Notes under the pieces: model-generated | The model's database searches: none | Told to the model about the DNA's origin: nothing | The model's input: the letters and a program-made list of their open reading frames with translations, nothing else | Made by a program: the position numbers and the translations under genes | Part shown: in pieces, positions 53,239-62,702 of the stretch | Layout: each line of letters opens with the position of its first letter | How positions within the stretch are numbered: position 1 is the first letter of the stretch | NCBI RefSeq assembly: GCF_004135675.1 | Contig: NZ_QHLX01000007.1 | Span: 83,240 to 147,239 of the forward strand | Direction of reading: 5' to 3' | DNA: 64,000 nucleotides | DNA from: Marinitoga lauensis | GTDB lineage: Bacteria > Thermotogota > Thermotogae > Petrotogales > Petrotogaceae

Positions 53239-53249
53239 TTATATAATCT
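53212..53249. repeat. 17-bp perfect A+T-rich inverted repeat
   Basis: Arms 53212-53228 and 53233-53249 are perfectly complementary with a TAAT loop. The repeat spans the last codons and stop of the radical SAM gene. It has no T run, so it is not a standard terminator. It may protect the mRNA end or separate it from RNase P RNA. Confidence 0.7.
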
Positions 53250-53313
53250 CAGATTGTAGACAAATTTATTTACCTATAAAGTATTTAAAAATAATTTAAA
53301 AATTACTTTTGAT

Positions 53314-53626
53314 AAGTGGGCGATCGGTCGCATGGCAAAATACAATTTGTCATGAGGAAAGTCCGGACTCTAAGGGCAAGGTGCCGGTTAACTGCCGGAG
53401 GAGAGATCCTCGGAATAGGGCCATAGAAATGAAAACCGCCATTATTGGCAAGGGTGGAACGGTGAGGTAAGAGCTCACCAGCATCAGGGTAACCTGATGG
53501 CTTGGTAACCCCACCTTGAGCAAGGTCAAATAGGAAGGGTAAGCTTGCCGGCATGCTTATTAGCCCTTCCAGGTAGACCGCTTAGATAAATGACCGATAT
53601 AACAGAATCCGGCTTATAGCCCACTT
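53314..53626 (+). ncRNA. rnpB: RNase P RNA
   Basis: The catalytic RNA of RNase P, which trims tRNA 5-prime ends. The conserved 5-prime core GAGGAAAGTCCGGACTC and the 3-prime core ACAGAATCCGGCTTA, which pair as helix P4, are both present. The ends pair as P1, AAGTGGGC with GCCCACTT, which fixes the limits at about 313 bases. The layout fits the ancestral type A form. No protein gene is needed to explain this stretch. A weak A+T-rich hairpin follows at 53624-53652. Confidence 0.95.
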
Positions 53627-53636
53627 ATTTTAAAAC

Positions 53637-53665
53637 TTGATTTTAAAAATAAAAAGTTGTATAAT
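53637..53665 (+). promoter_or_regulatory. Promoter of the outer-membrane protein gene
   Basis: TTGATT at 53637-53642 and a perfect TATAAT at 53660-53665 have a 17-base spacer, directly after RNase P RNA. It implies a leader of about 80 bases. Confidence 0.75.
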
Positions 53666-53751
53666 ATTAACAAGAAAAACATAATATTATTTTCTTTTTT
53701 AGACGATAAGTAAATGAATAAAGATTAAAATTTTTGAAAGTGAGGGGTATT

Positions 53752-54914
53752 ATGAAAAAAGCTTTTGTAGTATTGTTATTAATTAGTTTTTCTATTTTAT
53801 CTTTTTCACAAATTGAACCATTATCACCGTGGAATAGAGATCTTAATGCAGCATTGATATCATGGTCAGCAAGAAATTTTATTGAATTGAGTGGAGGATT
53901 AAGCTCTGGAATAATTCAGGAAAGTCTTGATACTATTGAAGAAGCAGTTGATTTAAACTTATTAGGGAATGAAGGATATTATTATAATCTTGATGATTCA
54001 AATATTTTATCAAGAAACGTAAATGCTGGTATGTATGCAAAGTTAAAATTAGGAGTATTTGTATTAGCACCAGAGATTTCTATTTCTAACATTGATTGGC
54101 ATGATTACTCTACATTAGATTATAGAAATGCATTATGGGTAAATGGTGGATTGCATATTGGATTAAAAGGAAAAGATTTTTCATTTGGAGGAACTATAAG
54201 AAGTAGTTTGCCTGTTTTTGATGTAATAAGAAGAAATAATGGAGAAGATTATACTTTAGTTACGGCGTTTCCTGATGAAAAGTATAATTTACCATATACA
54301 TATTCATTACTTTATGATGGACCAGGAGATTTATTTGATCATATGGATACTTTAATGGATAAATTAATGAATAATGGTATTATTACTTTGGATGTTGGGT
54401 TTGTTGCTGGAAAAGATTATCCGGCAATAGGTTTTGGCGTAAAAAATATTCCAATAGCTGATGGCATAGGTATTTATAAATACGATGCTTATGCACATGT
54501 TGAATATAGTAAAGAAACTTTAGAATTTTCTTCTTTTGATTTAGTAAATGCTTCAAATGAAAGAATATGGTCTAAATTCAAACCCTGGAAAATGACATTT
54601 TTTATTACATTACCAATAATATTGGATTTTGTTCCTTCAATTGAATATGCTCCTAACACAGAAGATTTTACATGGGGAGTTGCAGCAGGAAAAAGATTGT
54701 TCTGGGAGTATTACCATTTTGGGCGGAAATAAAAAATCATAGTATAAATACAGATTATAACACAGTATCATATTGGACATTTAATAGTGGAATAGGCGTT
54801 AATATATATCTGGCAGAGGTACATGTATCCTTAAGTACTCAAGCTCCAACTACGGACGAACTTTTTAATGCAAGAAATACTGCGGTTAATATAAATATGA
54901 GTGTGGGTTTCTGA
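53752..54914 (+). CDS. Predicted outer-membrane (toga) beta-barrel protein (one frameshift)
   Basis: A 387-residue exported protein after adding a G at GGG 54704-54706. It has a clear signal peptide (KKAFVVLLLISFSILSFS) and then alternating short strands rich in Gly, Tyr and Phe with GLKGKDFSFGG-type turns. It ends in NINMSVGF, a terminal Phe as in barrel proteins inserted by BamA. No specific family is recognised. It is probably a protein of the outer sheath. It has its own promoter and terminator. Start site GTGAGGGG. Confidence 0.65.
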
Positions 54915-54935
54915 TTTTATTTTGTCAAAAATGTG

Positions 54936-54963
54936 AGAGGCATTTTTAATGCCTCTTTTTTTA
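54936..54963 (+). terminator. Terminator of the outer-membrane protein gene
   Basis: AGAGGCATT and AATGCCTCT form a 9-bp stem with a 3-base loop, followed by T7. It lies 21 bases after the stop. Confidence 0.92.
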
Positions 54964-55061
54964 TTTCTTTTGAAAAGTTTCTTAAAAATTTTAGAAAAAT
55001 TTGATATACTATAAGTTGAATGAAATTTAAAAAGAATTCCTGGAATAAAAGGAGAGGTAAA

Positions 55062-56242
55062 ATGGCGAATATATATTTAAAGAAAGGTATAAAATCCAGA
55101 ATTATAAATGGACATTCATGGGTATATGAAAATGAAATAGATAAAATCATAGGCGATTATGAAAATGGTGATATTGTAGATGTTTTTTATAATAAAAAAT
55201 TTATTGGAAGAGGATATATAAATAACAATTCTAAAATTAGAGTGAGATTATTAACTAAAAAACATGAAACAATTGATTATGAATGGGTAAAAAATAAGAT
55301 TAAAAGCGCATATGAATATCGAAAAATGCTGTTTATAAATGAAAATACATTTAGATTAATATTTGGAGAAGGAGATTATTTTCCAGGATTAATAATAGAT
55401 AAATTTGATAAATACTTTGTGATACAGATAAATACTTTAGGAGTATATAGATTAAAAAAATATATAATTGATTCATTAATAGAAATTTTTGATCCTGAAG
55501 GCATATTTGAAAAAGATGATGAAAAAAATGCTAGAATAGAAGGGTTTGATTGTATAGAGGATTGGATATATAAAAAGGGACCTAAATTAATACCGTTTGA
55601 AATAAATGGTATTAAGTTTTTTTCAGACACAAAAGGACAAAAGACAGGTTTTTTCTTAGATCAAAGGTATAACGCTTTAAAGGTTAGAGATTTAGCGAAA
55701 GATAAAAAAGTGTTGGATGGATTTGCGTATACAGGTAATTTTGGAGTGCATGCTTTAATGGGTGAAGCAAAATATGTAACGTTTTTAGATTATTCTGATA
55801 GAGCATTATATGTTTTAGAGCAAACATTAAAAGCTAATAATATTTCAAAAGATAAATATGAATTATTTGAAACAAATACATTTGATCAACTAAGAAAGTT
55901 TGATGATGCAAATTTATATTTTGATTTTGTAATAATAGATCCTCCGTCCCTGGCAAAATCAAGAAAATCCATTAAAAATGCTATTAGAGGTTATAAAGAA
56001 TTAAATCTTAGAGCTATGAGAATTACTAAAAATAAAGGCTTATTTGCAACTGCATCGTGTACGCAATTAGTGTATGATGATGAATTTAAAAAGATAGTTT
56101 TTGATGCAGCTAAAGATAACAAATTTCTATTAAAACAAATTTTTAGGGAACACAATCACCAGATCATCCTATTTTATTCAATATTTTAGAGACAGAGTAT
56201 TTGAAATTTTATATATTTGAAATAGATAATTTTAATATATAA
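55062..56242 (+). CDS. Class I rRNA (cytosine-C5)-methyltransferase, RlmI-like (one frameshift)
   Basis: About 393 residues. The N-terminal PUA domain has GHSWVYENEI and GRGYINNNSKIRVRLLT. The catalytic Rossmann domain has GFFLDQRYNAL, VLDGFAYTGNFGVHAL (SAM site), FVIIDPPSLAKS (motif IV) and the Cys of ATASCTQLV (motif VI). These match the RlmI/YccW group that makes 5-methylcytidine in 23S rRNA. The frame breaks at GGG 56146-56148 near the end; repair gives RGTQSPDHPILF, the family's normal finish. Start site GGAGAGG. Confidence 0.85.
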
Positions 56243-56270
56243 GAGCCAGAATTTTCTGGCTCTTATTTTT
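56239..56270 (+). terminator. Terminator of the methyltransferase gene
   Basis: TAAGAGCCAGA and TCTGGCTCTTA form an 11-bp stem with a 4-base loop, followed by a T-rich tail. It overlaps the stop codon. Confidence 0.92.
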
Positions 56271-56362
56271 TTATATACTAATATACGTGAAAAAAATTTC
56301 ATTAAAAAAGTTTAAACGGTTATTAATAGCTTTATTTCAAGTTATATAACTTTTTTTCAATT

Positions 56363-56390
56363 TTGTATCGAATGTTAAAATCGATATAAT
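56363..56390 (+). promoter_or_regulatory. Promoter of the lysine-fermentation operon with an internal palindrome
   Basis: TTGTAT at 56363-56368 and TATAAT at 56385-56390 have a 16-base spacer. The arms TATCGA (56366-56371) and TCGATA (56381-56386) form an inverted repeat with a 9-base gap, lying within the spacer and touching both boxes. A protein bound there would block RNA polymerase. Confidence 0.65.
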
Positions 56391-56427
56391 AAGCATGAAG
56401 AAAATTTCATATTAAGGGGTGAGTTAA

Positions 56428-57087
56428 TTGAAAGTAGTAAAAGCCGCAGAGGCTATTTCTTTTGTTAACGATGGAGATAGCATAATGATAGGGGATTTTT
56501 AACAGTTGGAACACCAGAAACACTAATTGACGAATTAATAAGTCAAAACAAAAAAGAATTAACTATTATTTGTAATGATACATCTTTTGAAGATAAAGGT
56601 ATAGGAAGATTAATTTATCATAAACTTGCTAAAAAAGTTATTACATCGCATATTGGTACAAATAAAGAAACTCAAAGGCAATATATCGAAAAAGAATTAG
56701 AAGTTGAATTGGTCCCACAGGGAACATTGATAGAACAGATAAGAGCAGGTGGGTAGGATTAGGCGGAATTTTAACGCCAACGGGAATAGGAACTGTTGTA
56801 GAAGATGGAAAACAGATAATAGAAATTGATGGTAAAAAATATATTCTCGAAAAAGCTATTAGAGGAAAAGTGGCTTTAGTTAAAGCAAAAAGAGCAGATC
56901 ATCTTGGTAATTTGCAATTTGCATATACAGCAAGTAATTTTAATCCGATAATTGCGATGGCAGCGGATTTAGTTATTGTGGAGGTTGATGAATTAGTTCC
57001 TACTGGGCTATACCACCAGAACAGGTACAATTTCCAGGAGCACTTGTTGATTATGTAGTAGTAAGGGGAGAGAATAATGAATCCTAA
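56428..57087 (+). CDS. atoD: Butyrate-acetoacetate CoA-transferase subunit alpha (three frameshifts)
   Basis: Alpha subunit of the type I CoA-transferase that moves CoA from butyryl-CoA to acetoacetate in lysine fermentation. About 220 residues from the TTG at 56428, which has GGGGTGAG upstream. It has DGDSIMIGGFLTVGTPETLI and GGILTPTGIGTVVEDGKQ. The frame breaks at GGGG 56491-56494, GGG 56751-56753 and GGG 57005-57007, each a missing G. After repair it ends inside the start of the beta subunit gene, a coupled overlap. The partner and pathway are inferred from the neighbours. Confidence 0.87.
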
Positions 57088-57727
57088 AGAAAGAATAGCA
57101 AGGAGAGTTGCAAAAGAGTTTAAACCAGGAAATATTGTTAATTTAGGAATTGGGTTACCAACATTAGTTGCTAACTATGTACCAAAAGATATGAATATTT
57201 TCTTTCATGGAGAAAATGGTGTATTGGGAATAGGTTCAGAAGTGCCTGAAGAATTATCAAATCCAGATTTAACAAATGCAGGAGGAAAATTTATTGAAAC
57301 TGTACCAGGTGCTATGACGTTTGATACAGTATTTTCTTTTGCATTGATAAGAGGAGGACATCTTGATTATACAGTATTGGGAGGTCTTCAGGTTGACGAA
57401 GAAGGACATTTAGCTAACTGGATGGTTCCAGGTAAATTAATCCCAGGAATGGGAGGAGCTATGGATTTAGTAACAGGTGCTAAAAAAGTTATTGTTGCCA
57501 TGACGCATACAGCTAAGGGAAGACCAAAAATAGTGAAAAAATGTAATTTACCATTAACTTCATCAAGAAGAATAGATTTAATAGTTACAGAATATGCTGT
57601 TATAAAACCAACAGATGAAGGTTTAGTATTACAGGAAATAGCTCCTGATATTACATTAGAAGAATTAAAAGAAATAACAGAAGCAGATCTAATAATTCCA
57701 GAAGATTTAAAAACAATGGAAGTATAG
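57077..57727 (+). CDS. atoA: Butyrate-acetoacetate CoA-transferase subunit beta
   Basis: Beta subunit, 216 residues, with the catalytic Glu in GENGVLGIG near residue 50, which forms the glutamyl-CoA intermediate. It also shows NLGIGLPTLVANYVP at the N-terminus and GGAMDLVTGAKKVIVAMTH in the middle. Start site GGGGAGAG. The frame is intact, unlike the alpha subunit. It is followed by kal after 12 bases. Confidence 0.92.
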   Translation: MNPKERIARRVAKEFKPGNIVNLGIGLPTLVANYVPKDMNIFFHGENGVLGIGSEVPEELSNPDLTNAGGKFIETVPGAMTFDTVFSFALIRGGHLDYTVLGGLQVDEEGHLANWMVPGKLIPGMGGAMDLVTGAKKVIVAMTHTAKGRPKIVKKCNLPLTSSRRIDLIVTEYAVIKPTDEGLVLQEIAPDITLEELKEITEADLIIPEDLKTMEV

Positions 57728-57739
57728 GGAGGATAAATT

Positions 57740-58135
57740 ATGGGTGAAAAAGTTATGATAAGAGTGAGAATGAGCTTACATGATGCACATTACGGTGGTA
57801 ATCTTGTTGATGGAGCAAAAATGCTTCAATTGTTTGGTGATGTGGCTACAGAGCTATTAATTAGACATGATGGTGATGAAGGATTATTTAGAGCGTATGA
57901 TAGTGTTGAATTTCTTGCACCTGTATATGCAGGTGATTATATAGAGGCAACAGGAGAAATTGTGAAAGTGGGAAATACATCAAGAAAGATGGTATTTGAA
58001 GCAAGAAAGGTAATTGTACCAAGACCAGATATTTCAGATTCCGCAGCGGATTATTTAGAAGAACCAATAGTAGTATGTAGAGCAAGTGGAACGTGTGTTG
58101 TTCCAAAAGATAAACAAAGGAAGGGAAATAAATAA
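57740..58135 (+). CDS. kal: 3-aminobutyryl-CoA ammonia-lyase
   Basis: A 131-residue hot-dog fold enzyme that removes ammonia from L-3-aminobutyryl-CoA to give crotonyl-CoA. It has [22 protein letters not shown] and [20 protein letters not shown], which match Kal from lysine fermenters. Start site GGGAGGAT. The stop overlaps the kce start. Intact. Confidence 0.9.
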   Translation: MGEKVMIRVRMSLHDAHYGGNLVDGAKMLQLFGDVATELLIRHDGDEGLFRAYDSVEFLAPVYAGDYIEATGEIVKVGNTSRKMVFEARKVIVPRPDISDSAADYLEEPIVVCRASGTCVVPKDKQRKGNK

Positions 58136-58953
58136 TGGAAAAATTAATCATTACTGTAGCTTTAACTGGTGCGGAAGTAACAAGAGAGCAGCAACCAAAT
58201 TTACCAATAACTCCAGATGAAATTGCAGAAGCTGCATATGAATGCTACCTTGCAGGAGCATCTATAGCTCATGTTCATGCAAGAGATAGTGAAGGAAATC
58301 CTACACAATCATATGATGTATATAAAGAAATTAAAGAGAAAATAGAGGCAAAATGTAATATGATATTCCAGCCATCAACAGGTGGCGCGGTATATCATAC
58401 ATTTGAACAAAGAAAACAACCCTTAAAATTAAATCCGGAGATGGCGACATTATCAGCAGGCACAACAAATTTTGGTAGCGATATATTTGTAAATTCAGAA
58501 GAATATATAGAAAAATTCGCTACTGAAATGAAAGAAAGAGGCATTAAACCAGAAATTGAAGTATTTGAAAGAGGGCATATAGCCAATGCTTTAAGATTGG
58601 TAAAAAAAGGATTATTAGATACTCCCATACACTTTGATTTTGTTATGGGAGTACCTGGTGCAATCCCTGGTGAAATAGATGATTTACTATATTTAGTAAA
58701 TCATATTCCTCAGGGTAGCACGTGGACTGTAGCTGGTATAGGAAGATATGAATTACCATTAGCAATTCATGCTATATTAATGGGAGGCCATGTAAGAGTT
58801 GGTTTTGAAGATAATATATATTATAAAAAAGGTGAATTAGCAAAATCAAATGCTCAGTTAGTAGAAAGAATTGTAAGGATAGCAAAAGAATTGGGAAGAG
58901 AAATTGCAACACCAGATGAAGCAAGAGAAATATTAAACATAAAAAGGAAATGA
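58135..58953 (+). CDS. kce: 3-keto-5-aminohexanoate cleavage enzyme
   Basis: A 272-residue zinc enzyme of the BKACE family. It cleaves 3-keto-5-aminohexanoate with acetyl-CoA into acetoacetate and 3-aminobutyryl-CoA. The zinc His residues are at 46 and 48 (IAHVHARD), and Glu14 in LTGAEVTRE matches a substrate-site residue described for Kce; VGFEDNIYY near residue 222 supplies the further Glu region. Start overlaps the kal stop. Intact. Confidence 0.94.
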   Translation: MEKLIITVALTGAEVTREQQPNLPITPDEIAEAAYECYLAGASIAHVHARDSEGNPTQSYDVYKEIKEKIEAKCNMIFQPSTGGAVYHTFEQRKQPLKLNPEMATLSAGTTNFGSDIFVNSEEYIEKFATEMKERGIKPEIEVFERGHIANALRLVKKGLLDTPIHFDFVMGVPGAIPGEIDDLLYLVNHIPQGSTWTVAGIGRYELPLAIHAILMGGHVRVGFEDNIYYKKGELAKSNAQLVERIVRIAKELGREIATPDEAREILNIKRK

Positions 58954-58966
58954 TGGAGGGGAAAAA

Positions 58967-60001
58967 ATGAAAAAAGGTTGTCCATTTGGAACACATAGGG
59001 TAATTGAACCAAAAGGATTATTGCCTCAAGCTGCAAAAAAAATAGACAATACTATGGAAATATATTCAAATGAAATTTTAATAGATGTTATTACATTAAA
59101 TATTGATTCAGCCAGTTTTACTCAAATAAAAGAAGCCTGTGATCATGATGTTAAAAGAATGGAAGAGATGATTCTTGACATAGTAAATGAAAGAGGAAAA
59201 ATGCAGAATCCTGTAACAGGTTCTGGTGGAATGTTAATAGGTATAGTAAAAGAGGTTGGGCCAGATTTTCCAGACAAAACATTAAAAGTTGGAGATAAAA
59301 TAGCAACATTGGTTTCATTATCTCTTACACCATTAAAAATAGAAAAAATAAAGAAAATCAATATAGAAAATGATCAGGTAGATATAGAAGGTCAGGCAAT
59401 CTTATTTGAGACAGGATTATATGCAAAATTACCAGATGATATACCAGAAAAGTTAGCTTTAGCTGCACTTGACGTTGCAGGTGCTCCAGCACAGGTAGCA
59501 AAATTAGTAAAAGAAGGCGACACCGTATGTATAATTGGTGGTGGAGGAAAATCAGGAATATTATGTTCCTATCAGGCAATGAAAAATGCAGGTAATAACG
59601 GTAAGGTTATTGTTGTTGAGTATTCAGAAGATAATGCAAAAAGAATAAAAGAAATGAACTTAGCACATGAAGTAATAGTTGCTGATGCAACAAAACCAGT
59701 GGATATATATCAAAAAGTATTAAAAGTTACTGTAGGTAAATATTGTGATGTAACCATAAATAACGTAAATGTACCAGACACAGAAATGTCATCTATTTTA
59801 ATTACAAAAGATGAAGGTACTGTTTATTTTTTCTCCATGGCAACCTCATTTACAAAAGCTGCATTAGGAGCAGAAGGAGTAGGAAAGGACATAACAATGA
59901 TAATAGGAAATGGATATACAAAAGGACATGCTGATTTAACTCTTCAAATATTAAGGGATTCAAAAGAAATAAGAGAATTATTTGAAAAATTATATATATA
60001 A
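58967..60001 (+). CDS. kdd: L-erythro-3,5-diaminohexanoate dehydrogenase
   Basis: A 344-residue NAD-dependent enzyme that oxidatively deaminates 3,5-diaminohexanoate to 3-keto-5-aminohexanoate. It starts [16 protein letters not shown], with a family-typical CPFGTHR. The dinucleotide-binding motif is [21 protein letters not shown] near residue 188. Start site GATGGAGGGG. It lies between kce and kamA, as in other lysine fermenters. Intact. Confidence 0.94.
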   Translation: MKKGCPFGTHRVIEPKGLLPQAAKKIDNTMEIYSNEILIDVITLNIDSASFTQIKEACDHDVKRMEEMILDIVNERGKMQNPVTGSGGMLIGIVKEVGPDFPDKTLKVGDKIATLVSLSLTPLKIEKIKKINIENDQVDIEGQAILFETGLYAKLPDDIPEKLALAALDVAGAPAQVAKLVKEGDTVCIIGGGGKSGILCSYQAMKNAGNNGKVIVVEYSEDNAKRIKEMNLAHEVIVADATKPVDIYQKVLKVTVGKYCDVTINNVNVPDTEMSSILITKDEGTVYFFSMATSFTKAALGAEGVGKDITMIIGNGYTKGHADLTLQILRDSKEIRELFEKLYI

Positions 60002-60015
60002 TCAGGGGGACATTG

Positions 60016-61308
60016 ATGAAAAAAAGAAGACATTATACAGAAATACCATTATGGAAAGATGTAACAGAAGAACAATGGAATGATTGGAAATGGCAGATGA
60101 GAAATAGAATTACAGATGTAGATACATTAAAACAGGTGATAAATTTAACTCCAGAGGAAGAAGAAGGAGTAAGAAATGCATTAAAAACATTAAGAATGGC
60201 TATAACTCCATACTATGCCTCATTAATGGATCCAGATGATCCAAAATGTCCAATAAGAAGACAGGCAGTTCCAACTGCTAAAGAGTTGGTAAAAAGTGTT
60301 TGGGATATGGTTGATCCATTACATGAAGATGAAGATTCGCCTGCACCAGGTTTAACTCATAGATATCCAGATAGAGTATTATTCTTAATAACAGATATGT
60401 GTTCAATGTATTGTAGACATTGTACAAGAAGAAGATTTGCAGGTCAAACAGATGCGCATAAAAGTATGGATGATATAAATGTAGCTATTGAATATATAAG
60501 AAATACACCCCAGGTTAGAGATGTATTGCTTTCTGGTGGAGATGCATTAATGGTTGGCGTTCCAATGCTTGAGTATATAATAAAAGAACTAAGAAAAATA
60601 CCACACGTCGAAATTATCAGAATAGGAACAAGAACACCTGTGGTATTTCCACAACTCATAACAGATGAATTAGTTAACATGTTGAAAAAATATCATCCAA
60701 TATGGTTGAATACACACTTTAACCATCCAAAAGAAATCACACCAGAATCAGCAGAAGCATGTAGAAAATTAGCAGATGCAGGTATTCCTCTTGGTAATCA
60801 AACAGTATTATTAAGAGGTGTAAATGATAGTAAATACATTATGATGGAATTAATGCATCAATTGGTAAAAATAAGGGTAAGACCATATTATATCTATCAA
60901 TGTGACTTGTCACAGGGTATAGAGCATTTCAGAACATCTGTATCAAAGGGTTTAGAAATAATGGAATCATTGATAGGGCATACATCAGGATTTGCAGTTC
61001 CTTCATTTGTAGTTGATGCTCCAGGTGGTGGAGGAAAAATAAGATTAATGCCAAACTATTTACTCTCAAGAAATGACCATACAGTTATTTTAAGAAACTA
61101 TGAAGGAGTAATAACAACATATCATGAACCAGAAGATACAACAACAGATGTTGACGATACAGAATACAGGGAAAAATATAAATGGTATGGAGTAGCAGGA
61201 TTATTTGATAGTAAAGATAGAATCTCTCTAGAACCAAATCATTTAGAAAGACATGAAAGAGCCAAATTAAGAGCAAAATATGAATATTTAGCGGAGGAGA
61301 AAAAATGA
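60016..61308 (+). CDS. kamA: Lysine 2,3-aminomutase
   Basis: A 430-residue radical SAM, PLP-dependent enzyme that turns L-lysine into L-beta-lysine, the first step of the pathway. The cluster motif CSMYCRHC puts Cys at residues 129, 133 and 136. RRRFAGQ and SGGDALMVG follow, and the PLP Lys lies in the [12 protein letters not shown] region near residue 340. The ATG at 60016 sits 5 bases after AGGGGGA; a TTG just before is less likely. It overlaps the next gene by 4 bases. Intact. Confidence 0.96.
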   Translation: MKKRRHYTEIPLWKDVTEEQWNDWKWQMRNRITDVDTLKQVINLTPEEEEGVRNALKTLRMAITPYYASLMDPDDPKCPIRRQAVPTAKELVKSVWDMVDPLHEDEDSPAPGLTHRYPDRVLFLITDMCSMYCRHCTRRRFAGQTDAHKSMDDINVAIEYIRNTPQVRDVLLSGGDALMVGVPMLEYIIKELRKIPHVEIIRIGTRTPVVFPQLITDELVNMLKKYHPIWLNTHFNHPKEITPESAEACRKLADAGIPLGNQTVLLRGVNDSKYIMMELMHQLVKIRVRPYYIYQCDLSQGIEHFRTSVSKGLEIMESLIGHTSGFAVPSFVVDAPGGGGKIRLMPNYLLSRNDHTVILRNYEGVITTYHEPEDTTTDVDDTEYREKYKWYGVAGLFDSKDRISLEPNHLERHERAKLRAKYEYLAEEKK

Positions 61309-61715
61309 AGTATGAAGATATTAAATTAAATCAAACATATGAAGTAAAAAGAAGAATAACTGCAAAAATGGTAGAAACATTTGCAGAAATAACAGGGGAT
61401 AAAAATCCTGTTCATTTAGATGAAGAATTTGCATCAAAAACAGTATTCAAAAAGAGAATAGCTCATGGAATACTAAGCGTTGGATTAATATCTGCAGTGC
61501 TTGGAATGGAATTTCCTGGTCCAGGGACAATATACATGAAACAGGACACGAAATTCTTAAAACCTATATATCTTGATGAAGAAATAACAATAAAAATAAC
61601 AGTAAAAGAGAAAATTGAAGAAAAATCAAGATTAGTATTAACCACACAAATAATTAAAGAAGATGGAAAACTTGCAGTAGATGGAGAAGCACTTGTCTTA
61701 TTTAAAGGAGAGTAG
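61305..61715 (+). CDS. MaoC-like (R)-specific enoyl-CoA hydratase
   Basis: A 136-residue hot-dog fold protein. The hydratase signature is [17 protein letters not shown] with the catalytic Asp and His, then [13 protein letters not shown]. It should hydrate trans-2-enoyl-CoA such as crotonyl-CoA to the (R)-3-hydroxy form. It is not a standard member of the lysine pathway. It overlaps kamA by 4 bases and ends 3 bases before kamB, so it is made with them. Intact. Confidence 0.85.
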   Translation: MKYEDIKLNQTYEVKRRITAKMVETFAEITGDKNPVHLDEEFASKTVFKKRIAHGILSVGLISAVLGMEFPGPGTIYMKQDTKFLKPIYLDEEITIKITVKEKIEEKSRLVLTTQIIKEDGKLAVDGEALVLFKGE

Positions 61716-61718
61716 AAG

Positions 61719-62702
61719 GTGAAATTTAATAGTATATCTGTAGTAGGTCTTGAAAAAAATACTGGAAAAACAGAAACATTAAATTATATTATAAAAAAAC
61801 TGGATAAAAAAATAGGCATAACCTCAATAGGGATAGATGGGGAGTCTATAGATCAGGTAACATCAACACCAAAACCTGAAATAGTAATAAAAGAGGGTAC
61901 AATATTTGCTACAGCAGAAAAATTCTATAAACAAAAGAAACTTACAGCAGAAATATTGTCAATAGAAGATGATTTAAGAACATCTTTAGGAAGAATAATA
62001 ATAGCGAAAGCATTAGATAATGGAAAAGTTGTGTTGGCAGGTCCTCAATCTGCAACAAAAATAAAAAAATTGATTGAAAAGATAAAAAAATTAGGAGCAG
62101 AAATTGTATTAATTGACGGGGCTTTATCCAGATTGAGCCCCGCTTCTCCGGTAATAACAGATGCTATGATCTTAGCAACAGGTGCTGCTTTAACTCTAAA
62201 TATAAACGAATTAGTGAAAAAAACAAAACATATAGTAAATTTAATACAATTAGAAGAATATGAAAACGTTGAAAGATTATCAAGTTTAGAAGATGGAATA
62301 TACGTTATATCGGAAAAAATAGAAAAATTACCAATAAAATCATTATTATCCTTTAAATCACTGGAAAAGCATATACTTGAATACGGAAATAAAATATATA
62401 TAACAGGAGCATTAACCGATAGTTTTTTAAAGCATTTAATCAATCAAAAAAAACTGGAAAATGTTGAAATAATAGTAAAAGATTTCACAAAAATCTTCAT
62501 ATCCCCAGAGACATTCAATCTTTATACCAAAAAAGGTGGAAAAATAAAGGTTTTGAAAAAAACACATCTAATTGCAATAACCATAAACCCGTATTCACCA
62601 CATGGCTATATATTGAATTCAGATGAAATCAAAAAAAGATTAAAAGAAGTTATAGATATACCTATATTAAACGTAAGGGAAGATGAATTATGCTTGAAAT
62701 AA
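61719..62702 (+). CDS. kamB: KamB-like P-loop protein of the lysine cluster
   Basis: A 327-residue protein with a P-loop-like VVGLEKNTGKTETLNYI at the N-terminus. The spacing G-x5-GKT is one residue longer than a normal Walker A. AEIVLIDGALSR near residue 125 looks like a Walker B. Proteins of this kind accompany lysine 5,6-aminomutase genes and are called KamB; a role with KamC in maintaining the B12 enzyme has been suggested. The GTG start has an AGGAGAG site. It overlaps kamC by 13 bases. Intact. Confidence 0.72.
   Translation: MKFNSISVVGLEKNTGKTETLNYIIKKLDKKIGITSIGIDGESIDQVTSTPKPEIVIKEGTIFATAEKFYKQKKLTAEILSIEDDLRTSLGRIIIAKALDNGKVVLAGPQSATKIKKLIEKIKKLGAEIVLIDGALSRLSPASPVITDAMILATGAALTLNINELVKKTKHIVNLIQLEEYENVERLSSLEDGIYVISEKIEKLPIKSLLSFKSLEKHILEYGNKIYITGALTDSFLKHLINQKKLENVEIIVKDFTKIFISPETFNLYTKKGGKIKVLKKTHLIAITINPYSPHGYILNSDEIKKRLKEVIDIPILNVREDELCLK

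Noticed and set aside
53303..53554. Open frame on the minus strand inside RNase P RNA
   Set aside because: The region is fully explained by rnpB with conserved core motifs and P1 pairing.
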